The notes under the pieces: model-generated
Databases searched by the model: none
What the model was told of the DNA's origin: nothing
The model's input: the letters and a program-made list of their open reading frames with translations, nothing else
Position numbers and translations under genes: made by a program
Origin: JBFGFX01 sp965232455
GTDB lineage: Bacteria > Pseudomonadota > Gammaproteobacteria > Steroidobacterales > Woeseiaceae
Reading direction: 5' to 3'
Length of the DNA: 64,000 bases
Assembly: GCA_965232455.1 (NCBI GenBank)
Contig: OZ246981.1
Coordinates: 5,518,001 to 5,582,000, forward strand
In this document: in pieces, positions 26,249-35,225 of the stretch
Position numbering within the stretch: position 1 is the stretch's first letter
How the letters are laid out: every line of letters begins with the position of its first letter

Positions 26249-26571
26249 CGACAATTACCGCGACCGGCCGCCCGCGTGAGGCATTCGATGAGATCGCGGA
26301 ATTCGGGCGGCGAATCCAGCAATCGTTCTTTTTCGTGCTTGGGCAACTGTTTGATCCGGTATTCGACCCGGCTCGCCAGTCCCCGGTCGCCTACGGCATG
26401 CTCGAAGACCAGATCAAACGGACCTCGCCCCAGCAGGTATTTAGCGCCGCGGGACCCGTTACGATGCGCTATGAGGCGTCGGTTTACGTCGATCGCAATG
26501 CCGGTGTAGAGACTATTATCCGCGCAGCGCAGCAGATAGACGCTCCATACCGCTTTCTCAGCCGTGACCAC
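26245..26571 (-). CDS. GIY-YIG nuclease superfamily protein (UPF0213-like)
   Basis: This small single-domain GIY-YIG protein has SVYLLRCADNSLYTGIAIDV (the GIY and YIG strands read VYLL and YTG) followed by NRRLIAHRNGSRGAKYLLGR with the conserved Arg, and ELEY-type SRVEYRIKQLP with the metal-binding Glu. The start is uncertain. GTG 26571 gives 108 residues and fits the family; an ATG at 26604 would add an unconserved leader. It overlaps the upstream Imm10-like gene by 14 nt, so the pair is translationally linked. A structure-specific nuclease role is the family expectation and is unproven here. Confidence 0.8.
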   Translation of the reverse strand: MVTAEKAVWSVYLLRCADNSLYTGIAIDVNRRLIAHRNGSRGAKYLLGRGPFDLVFEHAVGDRGLASRVEYRIKQLPKHEKERLLDSPPEFRDLIECLTRAAGRGNCR

Positions 26572-26929
26572 CGGCCAACTTATCACCCAGAACACGCAAC
26601 GCACCGGCCTCGATGCCGGCCCGGTTCGCCTCGTTGTCGTCGAAGGTCACGATCAATTCGCCATCACCGAATTGCTTCGCCGCCGCCGGGTGTAAGCGCA
26701 GCGTAAGGATATTGGCCGTCAGTTCGGCCTCACGGATTACCTCCTTACCGGCCAGCTGTTGCTCGTCGATCTCGAGGTAAATTGCTTCCTCCAGCGCGTC
26801 GTCGCCGGCTCTCATGAGCAAAAGGTAACTCTTGATGTCGCCGCTATCGGCCGTATCGGCGAAAAACAGCATGGCCGCGTTATCACGAACGTCGAAAGCA
26901 ACGGTATCGTAGTGACTGGATTGGGTCAT
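26558..26929 (-). CDS. Imm10-like (immunity protein 10 family) small protein
   Basis: The 123-residue acidic cytoplasmic protein starts MTQSSHYDTVAFDVRDNAAM. The segment YLLLMRAGDDALEEAIYLEI, then ELTANILTLRLHPAAAKQFG and GELIVTFDDNE, follows the strand pattern of Imm10 immunity proteins: a YLxLQR strand, YxEIN-type strand and LTVxxDxxGAxxLG helix. An earlier in-frame ATG at 27004 would overlap the region next to the acyltransferase stop and adds an Arg-rich unconserved leader. No toxin gene is adjacent. It may be an orphan immunity protein or a domesticated homologue. The family call rests on pattern memory only. Confidence 0.6.
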   Translation of the reverse strand: MTQSSHYDTVAFDVRDNAAMLFFADTADSGDIKSYLLLMRAGDDALEEAIYLEIDEQQLAGKEVIREAELTANILTLRLHPAAAKQFGDGELIVTFDDNEANRAGIEAGALRVLGDKLAGGHG

Positions 26930-27015
26930 CTTGGGTTTCCGTGGCCAGGCAGTTGCTTTGATTCTACTCCAAGCGGCGCCGCGAATCTGCCGCCGGCCGT
27001 GCACTCCTATTTCGT

Positions 27016-27993
27016 TCAGGACATCGGGTTTCGCGAGCGCAACACCTCGAGCCGTGCGTCCTTTTCTTCCCAGATCGTGGTCAGCCAGCGGTGAAACCGA
27101 CGTCTGTGATCACGGTCGTTTATGTAGTCGCCAGCGACAATCCACTCCTCGACCGGGCGCTGCACGATCTCGACCAGAGCTTCCTTGTACCGACCGCACA
27201 TCACGTCCCAGAAATTCGGCACGCCCTGAGGATAGAGGATCGTGACGTCGAGGATCGCGTTGAACATGCTGCCCATCGAAGACAGCGCAACGGCCATGCC
27301 TCCGGAGCGCGGTGGTAGCAGGTGTTTGTAGGGTGAGTCTCGCTTGACGCGTTTTTCTTCGCTGAAACGCGTGCCCTCAATAAAATTGATTACGCTGGTC
27401 GGTGTATCGTGAAAGCGTTCGCAGGATTTCTTGGTCGCCTCGAGATCCTTGCCTTTCTGTTCCGGGTGCTGCTGCAAATAGGCTTTCGAGTGGCGTTTCA
27501 TGAATGGCATGTCCATCGCCCAGAAAGCGATTCCAAGAACCGGAAACCAGATGAGCTGCTGTTTGACGAAAAACTTCAGGAACGGGATGCGCCGATTGAG
27601 CGCCGTCTGCAACGCAATGACGTCAACCCAGGTTTGATGATTGACAATCACCAGATACCAGTTCGCCTTGCTAAGTCCCTCTGCGCCGTTAACCGTGTAT
27701 TTGGTCCCGTTGGCGGCTCTGAAAACCACGGTGTTGCACGAAATCCAATTCTCGCCGATTCCCATCGACCACCGGTTCATCAATGCCCGGAACCGTTTGA
27801 CCGGTACCAGGAACTTCAGCACGGTGAACAGCATCAAAGGTGTGAACCAGAAGAAGGTGCTGACCGTAACGATGCCGAGCACGATGGCGCCCTTGCTGTT
27901 TATTAGTATTTTTCGGATCAAGGCTGGATTTTTGCCGGCTACCGGTAGGCAGATCGCAGGCATTCTAGCTCGAATCGGACGAGCCTGCTTCAT
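27016..27993 (-). CDS. PlsC-type lysophospholipid acyltransferase (YihG-like)
   Basis: The 325-residue membrane-bound acyltransferase has two hydrophobic segments (about 35-65). The catalytic block is IVNHQTWVDV (NHxxxxD, near residue 117) and the second is NFIEGTRFSEE (EGTR, near 205). The closing segment with SGGMAVALSSMG and DVTILYPQG fits the YihG/LptA-acyltransferase-like subgroup. The expected role is acylation of lysophosphatidic acid or a related lipid at the inner membrane. The start at 27993 gives a basic N-terminal leader; an ATG at 27963 is an alternative. It is divergent from the iorAB-type operon. Confidence 0.88.
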   Translation of the reverse strand: MKQARPIRARMPAICLPVAGKNPALIRKILINSKGAIVLGIVTVSTFFWFTPLMLFTVLKFLVPVKRFRALMNRWSMGIGENWISCNTVVFRAANGTKYTVNGAEGLSKANWYLVIVNHQTWVDVIALQTALNRRIPFLKFFVKQQLIWFPVLGIAFWAMDMPFMKRHSKAYLQQHPEQKGKDLEATKKSCERFHDTPTSVINFIEGTRFSEEKRVKRDSPYKHLLPPRSGGMAVALSSMGSMFNAILDVTILYPQGVPNFWDVMCGRYKEALVEIVQRPVEEWIVAGDYINDRDHRRRFHRWLTTIWEEKDARLEVLRSRNPMS

Positions 27994-28088
27994 CGTTTAC
28001 GGAACCGGCCCGGTTGTCCGGGGAACACGCATCTAGTAGGGTTTCCGGTCTGTGGCACCATCGACATCTACTTTTTCACGGGTGCGCC

Positions 28089-28589
28089 ATGAATAGTCGA
28101 ATATCCTTAACAATCAACGGTAAAAGTCACGAACTCGACGTCGATCCGACGACCCCCCTGCTGTGGATCGTTCGCGAACAGCTTGGCCTCCAGGGCACGA
28201 AGTTCGGTTGCGGCATCGCCCAATGCGGAGCCTGTACGATTCACCTGAACGGGTCGCCCGTTCGCTCCTGCGTTACTCCCGTGCAGGCGGCCGCGAATCA
28301 GCGGGTCACGACCATCGAGGGCATCTCCGGCGATGACGGGCGTCCGCACCCGGTCCAGCAAGCGTGGATCGACGAACAGGTGCCGCAATGTGGCTACTGC
28401 CAATCCGGGCAGATCATGTCGGCGGTGGCTTTGCTCGAACGAACGCCCGAACCCACGGATGCGGACATCGACCGGGCGATGAGCGGAAACCTGTGCCGTT
28501 GCGGCACCTACATGCGGATGCGCAAGGGTATTCATCGAGCCGCTGCGACGCTGGCCGGTAGCAAGACCGAGGAGGCCGGCGATGTCTAA
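28089..28589 (+). CDS. [2Fe-2S] subunit of IorAB-type molybdenum hydroxylase
   Basis: The 166-residue iron-sulphur subunit is of the isoquinoline 1-oxidoreductase alpha type. The plant-type cluster ligands are in FGCGIAQCGACTIH and the following SC (residues about 41-62). The second [2Fe-2S] cluster is held by CGYCQSG (near 100) and CRCGTY (near 138). It transfers electrons from the molybdenum subunit encoded by the next gene, which it overlaps by 8 nt. The start at 28089 is chosen because upstream codons are not family-like. Partners for re-oxidation, such as a cytochrome c, are not encoded here. Confidence 0.92.
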   Translation: MNSRISLTINGKSHELDVDPTTPLLWIVREQLGLQGTKFGCGIAQCGACTIHLNGSPVRSCVTPVQAAANQRVTTIEGISGDDGRPHPVQQAWIDEQVPQCGYCQSGQIMSAVALLERTPEPTDADIDRAMSGNLCRCGTYMRMRKGIHRAAATLAGSKTEEAGDV

Positions 28590-30813
28590 GTGGACACGAC
28601 GCGCATTCGTTACGACGGGTGTCCTGGCCGGCGGTGTACTGCTCGTCGGCGTCGCCGTCCGGCCCGGAAATCGAGCTGGCGACGTCGCCGGCCTGGTGGT
28701 CTCGGACGGTGAAACGCTTCTGAATATCTGGCTGAAGATTGCGCCAGACAATACCGTGACCGCGATAGTTCCGCACGCCGAGATGGGCCAGGGTGTCCAC
28801 ACCACGCTGGCGATGATGCTCGCGGAAGAGTTGGACGCCGACTGGTCTCAGATCGAGGTATTGGAGGCGCCCGCCAACAAGGAGTATGCCAACTATGCGT
28901 TAGCCAGGGGCTTTGCGCTGGGCGACGCCGATTTTCCGGCCTTCCTCATCGACACGATCGATGGCGTGTTTCTGACGGTAACGAAGATGATGAACCTGCA
29001 GATTACCGGCGGTAGCACGTCGGTGGCGACGACCGGCATGCTCGGCATGCGCGTCGCCGGCGCCGCGGCGAGAGCAACGCTTTTGCAGGCTGCGGCCGAC
29101 ACCTGGCAGGTGCCGGTCGCCCAGCTGAGCGTGGAGCGGGGCCGGATACGACATGAACAGACCGCGCGGTCCGCCCCGTTCGCGGAGTTCGCGACGGCTG
29201 CGGCGGACCTTTCCGCTCCGGCGAAACCGGCGCTGAAATCAGAGGCGGAATTCTCGATACTGGGCACGTCCCCGCCGCGCCTCGACGTGCCGTCGAAAGT
29301 AGACGGCAGCGCGGTGTTCGGCATCGACGCCAAACCGCCGGGCATGAAATACGCTACGGTCAAAGCGGCGCCGGTTTTCGGCGCGCGGGTAAAATCGATT
29401 GACGAATCGTCGGTCCAGGACATGCCCGGCTTGCGCAAGATCGTCAACCTCGGCGATGCCGTCGCCGTCGTTGCCGACGGCTATTGGCAGGCCCGGCAAG
29501 CCCTCGAGCGGTTGTCGGTCGAATTCACGGAAAGCGGCAATGAGGATGTAAGCCAGGACGATATCTACCGGAAGTTCGCCGCCGCGATGGACGCCGCGCT
29601 CGAGAACGGGGACAACGAGATCGACGTGAAACGAGGCGATACCGAGATTGCGTTCGCAGAGTCCAGCCACGTCGTCGATGCCGAGTACAGGGTCCCGTAC
29701 CTTGCTCACGCCACGATGGAACCGATGAATTGCACGGCCTGGTCGCACGACGACCGGTGTGAACTCTGGCTCGGCACGCAGAACCCACTCGGTTTTGCAG
29801 CCAAAGTTGCGGACGCCATCGATTTGGATATCGAGAATGTCATTGTCCACAATCAGTTTCTCGGCGGCGGATTCGGTCGGCGCGCGTTTCCCGATTATGC
29901 GATCCAGGCGGGGCGCATTTCGGCGCAGGTGCCTTATCCGGTCAAGCTGATCTGGTCGCGCGAGGAAGACATGCGCCACGACCACTACCGCCAGGCCGGG
30001 ATAAGCCGCTTCCGGGCCGCTCTGGATGCGTCGGGCAGACCGACGGCGTGGGTCAACCAATTCGGTGAAAAACACGATCCGGCCGAGGCGACGCATATCC
30101 CGTATGACATCCCGAACCAGCTGATCCACTACGCTCCGAGCCGCTCGCACGTGCCGTGGGGATTCTGGCGCAGCGTCGACCACTCGCTGCACGCGTTTTT
30201 CACCGAATCGTTCATCGATGAGCTGGCGCGCGCGGCGGGCAGGGACCCGTTCGAGTTCCGGCACGATCTTCTCGACGGAAACAGGCGCCACCGGGACGTT
30301 CTCGATCTCGCCGCCGAAAAGGCCGGTTGGGGCACGGCGCTGCCGGAGAATTTCGGTCGCGGCATTGCGCTGCACCGGTCCTTCGGCACGATCGTGGCGC
30401 AGGTCGCGGAAGTCGAGGTCGTCGATGGCAAGGTGCGCGTCCACCGTGTCGTATGCGCCGTGGACTGCGGTTTCGCGATGCATCCGGACGGATTGAAAGC
30501 ACAGATGGAAAGCGGGATCGCTTACGGCCTCACGGCGGCGCTGTACGGCGATATCTCCATTCGCGACGGCGCCGTTGCACAGAGTAATTTTCACGACTAT
30601 CAGATGCTGCGGATGAACGAATCGCCGCATATTGAAACGCACATACTGAACGGCGGCGGCCGTGTCGGCGGGGCGGGCGAGCCCGGCACACCGGCCATTG
30701 CGCCCGCGGTGACCAATGCAATTTTCGACGCCACCGGGCAGCGTATTCGCGAGCTGCCGATCAAACACCACGACTTCGACCGAGGCGAGGGCGAGACACC
30801 GAACCCGGCATAG
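28582..30813 (+). CDS. Molybdopterin-binding subunit of IorAB-type aldehyde/N-heterocycle oxidoreductase
   Basis: The 743-residue large subunit has a twin-arginine signal (WTRRAFVTTGVLAGG), so the complex is probably exported folded to the periplasm. Family features are IVPHAEMGQGVHTTLAMMLA near residue 60, the Mo-site loop FLGGGFGRRAFPD near 430, and the catalytic-Glu region VGGAGEPGTPAIAPA near 705. It has the length of IorB/aldehyde oxidase beta subunits. It is translated with the 2Fe-2S subunit after GAGGAGG. The substrate could be an aldehyde or an N-heterocycle and cannot be decided from sequence. Confidence 0.92.
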   Translation: MSKWTRRAFVTTGVLAGGVLLVGVAVRPGNRAGDVAGLVVSDGETLLNIWLKIAPDNTVTAIVPHAEMGQGVHTTLAMMLAEELDADWSQIEVLEAPANKEYANYALARGFALGDADFPAFLIDTIDGVFLTVTKMMNLQITGGSTSVATTGMLGMRVAGAAARATLLQAAADTWQVPVAQLSVERGRIRHEQTARSAPFAEFATAAADLSAPAKPALKSEAEFSILGTSPPRLDVPSKVDGSAVFGIDAKPPGMKYATVKAAPVFGARVKSIDESSVQDMPGLRKIVNLGDAVAVVADGYWQARQALERLSVEFTESGNEDVSQDDIYRKFAAAMDAALENGDNEIDVKRGDTEIAFAESSHVVDAEYRVPYLAHATMEPMNCTAWSHDDRCELWLGTQNPLGFAAKVADAIDLDIENVIVHNQFLGGGFGRRAFPDYAIQAGRISAQVPYPVKLIWSREEDMRHDHYRQAGISRFRAALDASGRPTAWVNQFGEKHDPAEATHIPYDIPNQLIHYAPSRSHVPWGFWRSVDHSLHAFFTESFIDELARAAGRDPFEFRHDLLDGNRRHRDVLDLAAEKAGWGTALPENFGRGIALHRSFGTIVAQVAEVEVVDGKVRVHRVVCAVDCGFAMHPDGLKAQMESGIAYGLTAALYGDISIRDGAVAQSNFHDYQMLRMNESPHIETHILNGGGRVGGAGEPGTPAIAPAVTNAIFDATGQRIRELPIKHHDFDRGEGETPNPA

Positions 30814-30912
30814 GAGCATCAACGTACGACCAGGCAGCCGCCGCAGCTGACGGCCGACCTTGGCCTGAACTATCATGGTTGCTGCTTCGATCATTACGCG
30901 AAAGGACCAGGC

Positions 30913-31173
30913 ATGGCTGCCGATAGAATCAGAGAGGTGCTTGCTGAACTCGGGCGGGAGTTGGAGCGAGCCGAAAACGTCGACGCGGACGTTCGTCAAA
31001 CCCTGCAGGAGCTGCAGCAGCGTGTCGACGCGCTCGATCAGTCGGAGCTCCCGGCTGCCGAATCCATGCTCGATCACGTCAAGGAACTCGAATCGAAATT
31101 CGCCGCAAGCCACCCGGTGCTCGAACGGATTGCCCGCGAACTGGTGGACGCCGTCGCCAAAATGGGCATCTGA
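30913..31173 (+). CDS. DUF4404 family small helical protein
   Basis: The 86-residue, highly charged, all-helical protein has the DUF4404 pattern: LAELGRELERAENVDADVR at the start and a terminal HPVLERIARELVDAVAKMGI. It has no signal peptide. A coiled coil is likely over residues 5-60. The function of the family is unknown. AAGGA precedes the ATG. Its stop shares one base with the start of the next gene (TGATG), so the two are coupled. Confidence 0.85.
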   Translation: MAADRIREVLAELGRELERAENVDADVRQTLQELQQRVDALDQSELPAAESMLDHVKELESKFAASHPVLERIARELVDAVAKMGI

Positions 31174-31652
31174 TGCCCAAGCCGATCGGGTCACTCGCGC
31201 TCGCCCTGCTCCTTTGCCTTGCGCAGCAGGCGGCGGCGGACGATGATTCCGCGCTCGGCGCGGTGGAGACCTTTTTCGAGGCAATGGCCGGCAACGATTG
31301 GGAATTGGCGTCGTCGGTCATGATCGATGACGCCGTGCTCTACGGCTATCGACTCGATGCCGGTCGGGTGGTGCTTGTGCGGACGACCGTTGCGGAATAT
31401 CTGCAGTCGATGTCCGGTCGCAACGACCGGCTCCTGGAGCGAATCTGGGACGTCGAGGTGCTCGAACAGGATCGGCTGGCTACCGTTTGGGCGCCTTATG
31501 ACTTTTATCTGAACGGCGAGTTTCACCACTGCGGCACGAACAGTTTTAGCCTCATTCGAGATGACGACGGTTGGAGAATCGCGGGCGTGGTGTATTCGAT
31601 GCTGACGGACGCCTGCGCGCCGAGTCCGCTGGGTCCGCCGAAGTTCGACTGA
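31173..31652 (+). CDS. Exported SnoaL/NTF2-like protein
   Basis: The 159-residue protein has a signal peptide (residues 1-22, ending AAAD) and an NTF2-like fold inferred from VETFFEAMAGNDWELASSVM, the central strand TVWAPYDFYLNGEFHHCGTN and the final IRDDDGWRIAGVVYS. Such domains bind small ligands or act as lyases or isomerases. The catalytic residues cannot be identified. It is coupled to the DUF4404 gene by a one-base stop/start overlap and followed 10 nt later by the DUF3291 gene, so the three probably share a transcript. Confidence 0.8.
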   Translation: MPKPIGSLALALLLCLAQQAAADDDSALGAVETFFEAMAGNDWELASSVMIDDAVLYGYRLDAGRVVLVRTTVAEYLQSMSGRNDRLLERIWDVEVLEQDRLATVWAPYDFYLNGEFHHCGTNSFSLIRDDDGWRIAGVVYSMLTDACAPSPLGPPKFD

Positions 31653-31662
31653 CGACGCTGCG

Positions 31663-32139
31663 ATGACCTGGCAACTCGCACAGCTGAACGTCGCCCGACT
31701 GCGGCACCCGGTGGAGCATCCCGCGATCAGGGATTTCGTCGACGGCCTCGACGCCGTCAATGCGTTGGCGGAACGCAGCAAGGGTTTCATTTGGCGTCTG
31801 CAGGACGACGCGGGCAACGCCACCAGCTTCCACTTGTACGACGATCCGCTGTTCATCATCAACATGTCGGTATGGGAGTCGGTCGAAGCGTTGATGATGT
31901 TCGTACAATCGGACATGCATCTGTCTTTCCTCAGGCGGCGCCGTGAATGGTTCGAGAAACCGGAAAAGGCCTACGCCGCGTTGTGGTGGGTGCCGGAGGG
32001 TCATCAACCGACGGTGAGCGAAGCCAGGGAACGCTTGGAGCACCTGCAGGACAAGGGTCCGACGGCGTTTGCATTTTCGTTCAGGGACCGGCATCCGGCG
32101 CCGGCCGCGGACAACCGAGTTCGATCGGACAGTGGCTGA
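31663..32139 (+). CDS. DUF3291 domain protein
   Basis: The 158-residue cytoplasmic protein opens with WQLAQLNVARLRHPVEHPAI and contains GFIWRLQDDAG, NMSVWESVEALMMFV and WWVPEGHQPTVSEARERLEHL, the signature of DUF3291 (a dimeric alpha/beta barrel-like fold related to monooxygenases). No catalytic role has been established for the family. The last 25 residues are a non-conserved tail overlapping the start of the GNAT gene by 8 nt. Confidence 0.85.
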   Translation: MTWQLAQLNVARLRHPVEHPAIRDFVDGLDAVNALAERSKGFIWRLQDDAGNATSFHLYDDPLFIINMSVWESVEALMMFVQSDMHLSFLRRRREWFEKPEKAYAALWWVPEGHQPTVSEARERLEHLQDKGPTAFAFSFRDRHPAPAADNRVRSDSG

Positions 32140-32677
32140 CCCTACACGCATCGACAAGGGTGGACCTGACGACGCCGATGTCTTGGCGGCTTTCGCGAGC
32201 CGCGCGTTCATGGAAATGTACGGCGATGAGAGCGCACCGGAGCACGTTCGCGAGTACGTTGCCCGTGCGTTCGCCCCGGAGGCGATGCGGAACGAATTGA
32301 GTGATCCCGCCTACGTCTTTCTGCTCGCAAAGCCGGCAGGTTCCGACGACGGTCGGGACAAGTCTCCGCTCGGGTATGCAAAGCTTTGCAAGAACCGGAC
32401 GATTGACGCGCTCGACGATCCCGCGCCCATACAACTCGAACGCATTTACGTTGACGGAAGAAAACAGAGCGGCGGCTTGGGTGGCAACCTGCTGCATGAA
32501 GCGGTGCGGATCGCGCGCGACGCGGCGTTCGAGACGATCTGGCTTTCGGTCTGGGAGCAAAATGAGCGCGCCCAGCGCTTTTATCGACGAAACGGTTTCG
32601 AGATCGTCGGCAAAACCCATTTCATGATCGGCCCGGAGCGTGAGGAGGACTTCGTACTTGCCAAACGGCTGCGCTGA
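32132..32677 (+). CDS. GNAT family N-acetyltransferase
   Basis: The 181-residue acetyltransferase uses GTG 32132 (VADPTRIDKG); this start is chosen because it directly precedes the conserved region and overlaps the DUF3291 stop. The acetyl-CoA site lies in IQLERIYVDGRKQSGGLGGNL, where the RxxG/A loop reads RKQSGGLG, and the C-terminal strand is WLSVWEQNERAQRFYRRNGF. The layout resembles diamine/spermine-type GNATs, but the substrate is not predictable. It converges on the serine hydrolase gene, 29 nt apart. Confidence 0.85.
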   Translation: MADPTRIDKGGPDDADVLAAFASRAFMEMYGDESAPEHVREYVARAFAPEAMRNELSDPAYVFLLAKPAGSDDGRDKSPLGYAKLCKNRTIDALDDPAPIQLERIYVDGRKQSGGLGGNLLHEAVRIARDAAFETIWLSVWEQNERAQRFYRRNGFEIVGKTHFMIGPEREEDFVLAKRLR

Positions 32678-32706
32678 ATCGTCGGACGAGGTCCCGCCGA
32701 CCCGTT

Positions 32707-34023
32707 TTACTCGCCCTCGCGCAATTCCAGCAGACCCGTAAAGTCCGGCGTGTTTTCCCGCTCGCGCGCTAGTTCCAACTCGTAAATGGACTGCCCAAGA
32801 TTCCTCAGGAACGGCAGCCCGATTTCGCCGTATTCATAGTTGTCGTCGTTGAATACCTGGTTTTCGTTGGTATAAATCGTCGCGGCCAGCAGGAATTCGA
32901 TGTTGTTCTCGAAGTCGACGACGTAGGCCGCATCGGTCAGAAATCCATAGGCATCGCCGACCTTGTTGAATATGCGAATGTTGTCGGGAATCGTCAGCTC
33001 GTCCCCGCCGAACATCAAAAATTTCACGTAAGCTTCCGGGTAAATCGTCGGATCGGCGTAGGCGCCGATGCCGCTTTCGCCCGGATACTCCGACATGTAT
33101 CGACGCAAAAAAGCGTAATCATCGTCGGTCAGATCGAAACGCCGCCCCGGCGCCATGCTTTCGGGAAAGAGGAGGCTCTTCACCGTATCGTGCAAGTCCT
33201 GGAGCGACAGCGCATTCTTTTCCGCGAAATCTTTCGGACCTTCGACCACTTCTCCGGCAACGATCTCGGCGCTGCCGAGAAGCTCGGGCGTCCCGCCGAT
33301 AAAACTCAGCCCGGACCTGAGCGCCGGTTGCTGATAAACCGTTTCGTCCGCGCGGATGAAACGGATCGGGTTTGTCCGCCGGTTTTGTTCGACGTCCAGC
33401 GCGATTTCGAGCCGATGGATGATCCGCGCGCTCGAAAAACCTTTCTCCCTCAACTTCTCGTTCAGCGGCTGCTGGCCGAGAAACTCGTAAAGGCGATTGA
33501 ACGCGTCGTTGTCGCTCACGAGAAGAATCTTGCGGATGTAGTGTGCAACCGACGGCAGGCCAATGCTGGAAGTTTCGTCTATCGTCGCTTCGGTCTGATA
33601 GTCCTCGGCCTTGCCCGTCAGCATGACGCTGTCACGATCCAGTCCCGGCCGGTTCAGCTTCCTGAGCTTTTCCAGGGACAGGGCGGCGACCGGCAGCTTC
33701 ACCGTGCTTGCCGGGTAAAAGTACTCGGCGGCATTCAGCCGGAAGCCGTAAGACCGGAACGTTGGCTTGTTGTCTGGGCCGCGATCAATCTGCGTGTAGA
33801 TGATCTGTAGGCGATGAGCGGCGGGATCCTCCATCACCGTGGCAAACCGGTCGGGCTGCGATCTCAGCAGCCGCTCCAGGGAACCGTCCCAACCGCGCTG
33901 CGGCTGACACGCAGCGAGGCCCAACAGGACGAATACGAAAGAGAGGCAACGCTTGCGCGCAGTATCGCATAGCCGCAATTGAAGAGTCCTCGACGCGTTG
34001 GCTGCGTTTAGAATACACATCAT
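32707..34023 (-). CDS. Class A beta-lactamase-like serine hydrolase, lipoprotein
   Basis: This 438-residue protein has a lipobox (GLAAC, Cys 39 from ATG 34023). The penicillin-interactive motifs are Ser106-Thr-Val-Lys109 (PASTVKLP), Ser170-Asp-Asn172 (LVSDNDA) and a KVG in FNKVGDAYG in place of the usual KTG. The length exceeds class A enzymes because of inserts, so it is better seen as a PBP-like hydrolase of the beta-lactamase2 family than as a resistance enzyme. The start is uncertain: ATG 34023 has GAGGA but leaves a long n-region, while TTG 33978, also after GAGGA, gives a normal signal. It is divergent from the aminotransferase with 28 nt between starts. Confidence 0.82.
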   Translation of the reverse strand: MMCILNAANASRTLQLRLCDTARKRCLSFVFVLLGLAACQPQRGWDGSLERLLRSQPDRFATVMEDPAAHRLQIIYTQIDRGPDNKPTFRSYGFRLNAAEYFYPASTVKLPVAALSLEKLRKLNRPGLDRDSVMLTGKAEDYQTEATIDETSSIGLPSVAHYIRKILLVSDNDAFNRLYEFLGQQPLNEKLREKGFSSARIIHRLEIALDVEQNRRTNPIRFIRADETVYQQPALRSGLSFIGGTPELLGSAEIVAGEVVEGPKDFAEKNALSLQDLHDTVKSLLFPESMAPGRRFDLTDDDYAFLRRYMSEYPGESGIGAYADPTIYPEAYVKFLMFGGDELTIPDNIRIFNKVGDAYGFLTDAAYVVDFENNIEFLLAATIYTNENQVFNDDNYEYGEIGLPFLRNLGQSIYELELARERENTPDFTGLLELREGE

Positions 34024-34051
34024 AAGAAATCCTCGCGCTGGAGCCAATGAG

Positions 34052-35209
34052 ATGTCGGTATCGCGACTGCAGAACATCACCAAAATCGGCGTCGAACAGA
34101 TGGGCGATCTCGCCGATAGCCTGGACGATCCCGACGTCCTTCGCCTGGAAAACCTCGACACCGACATCCCGCCGCCGGCGGACGCCGTCGAATTTACTCG
34201 GCGAGCCGCGGCGGAGGACGATGCGAACAGTTATTTGCCGTTCCTGGGCCTGGACTCGACGCGTAAGGCCGCCACCGATCTGGTTGGACGGCAGGCCGGG
34301 CAGGAGTACGACTGGAAAACGGAAAGCGTGATCAGCGCAGGCGGACTCTCCGGGATATTCAACGTGCTGCTTGCGACGCTGGAGCCCGGCGACGAGGTGC
34401 TGATGACCGACCCGACGTACGTGGGACTGATCAACCGGGTTCGCCTTGCGGGCGGTGTGCCGCGCTTCCTACCGCTGAGGCCCGCAAGCGACGGCTGGCG
34501 GCTGGACACCGATGTGCTCGCGAACACCGACCCGGACCGCGTCGCGGCCGCGCTCCTGATGAGCCCGTCGATGCCCACGGGCGCCGTCTTCGACGAACCG
34601 GAGTGGCAAGCGCTCACCGACTTTTGCAGAACCGCCGATTGCTGGCTCATCAACGACACCGCCATGGAACGCATCTTGTTCGACGGCCGCGAGGTCATCC
34701 ACCCCGTCCGGTATCCGGGCATGCGCGAAAGGGTGATCACGGTTGGATCCGCGTCCAAGGAATACCGCATGATCGGTTGGCGCGTCGGTTGGGTGGTCGG
34801 GCCGGCAGGAATAGTGGCGGACGTCGCGCGCGTGAGCATAAGCAACGTCGTTTGTCAGACGGGCATCGCCATGGGGGCTGTCGCCACGGCGATACGATCG
34901 CCGAACGACGGAGTCGCCGCGAGCGCGGTGGAACTCCAACAACGACGCGACCTGCTGCTGGACGAACTCTCGGGATTTCGCGTCATTCCGCCGCACGGCG
35001 GCTGGTCGCTGCTTGTCGATGTCTCGCCGCTCGGCCTGGACGGTCCGAGCGCGTCGAAGCTGCTGCTGGAGAAAGGCAAGGTCGCCGCCACCGCGATGAT
35101 CAACTGGGGCACCGAACACTGCGCCAACTACGTCCGCCTCGTGTATTCAAACGAGTCGCAGAACCGGCTCACCGGAATCGGCGAGCGTTTTGAGCGAGCA
35201 TTGGCGTAA
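34052..35209 (+). CDS. Class I/II PLP-dependent aminotransferase
   Basis: The 385-residue fold-type I aminotransferase has a PLP lysine in GSASKEYRMIGWRVGW (near residue 237). Other features are the cofactor-binding SAGGLSGIF (near 95), TDPTYVGLINRVRLAGG, and the C-terminal Arg in NYVRLVYS that usually binds the substrate carboxylate. The substrate is not predictable. It is followed after 16 nt by a cupin gene on the same strand. The start is chosen at MSVSRLQ because an upstream ATG at 33998 would overlap the divergent gene's start. Confidence 0.9.
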   Translation: MSVSRLQNITKIGVEQMGDLADSLDDPDVLRLENLDTDIPPPADAVEFTRRAAAEDDANSYLPFLGLDSTRKAATDLVGRQAGQEYDWKTESVISAGGLSGIFNVLLATLEPGDEVLMTDPTYVGLINRVRLAGGVPRFLPLRPASDGWRLDTDVLANTDPDRVAAALLMSPSMPTGAVFDEPEWQALTDFCRTADCWLINDTAMERILFDGREVIHPVRYPGMRERVITVGSASKEYRMIGWRVGWVVGPAGIVADVARVSISNVVCQTGIAMGAVATAIRSPNDGVAASAVELQQRRDLLLDELSGFRVIPPHGGWSLLVDVSPLGLDGPSASKLLLEKGKVAATAMINWGTEHCANYVRLVYSNESQNRLTGIGERFERALA

Positions 35210-35225
35210 GACCAGGAGAAACGGA

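Noticed and set aside
29239..31284. 681-codon minus-strand open frame opposite the molybdenum hydroxylase
   Set aside because: Arg/His-rich translation with no motifs; the plus-strand gene is unmistakable.
32707..34023. Antibiotic-resistance class A beta-lactamase
   Set aside because: Although SxxK and SDN are present, the protein is much longer than class A enzymes, is a lipoprotein and has KVG for KTG; a general serine hydrolase is safer.
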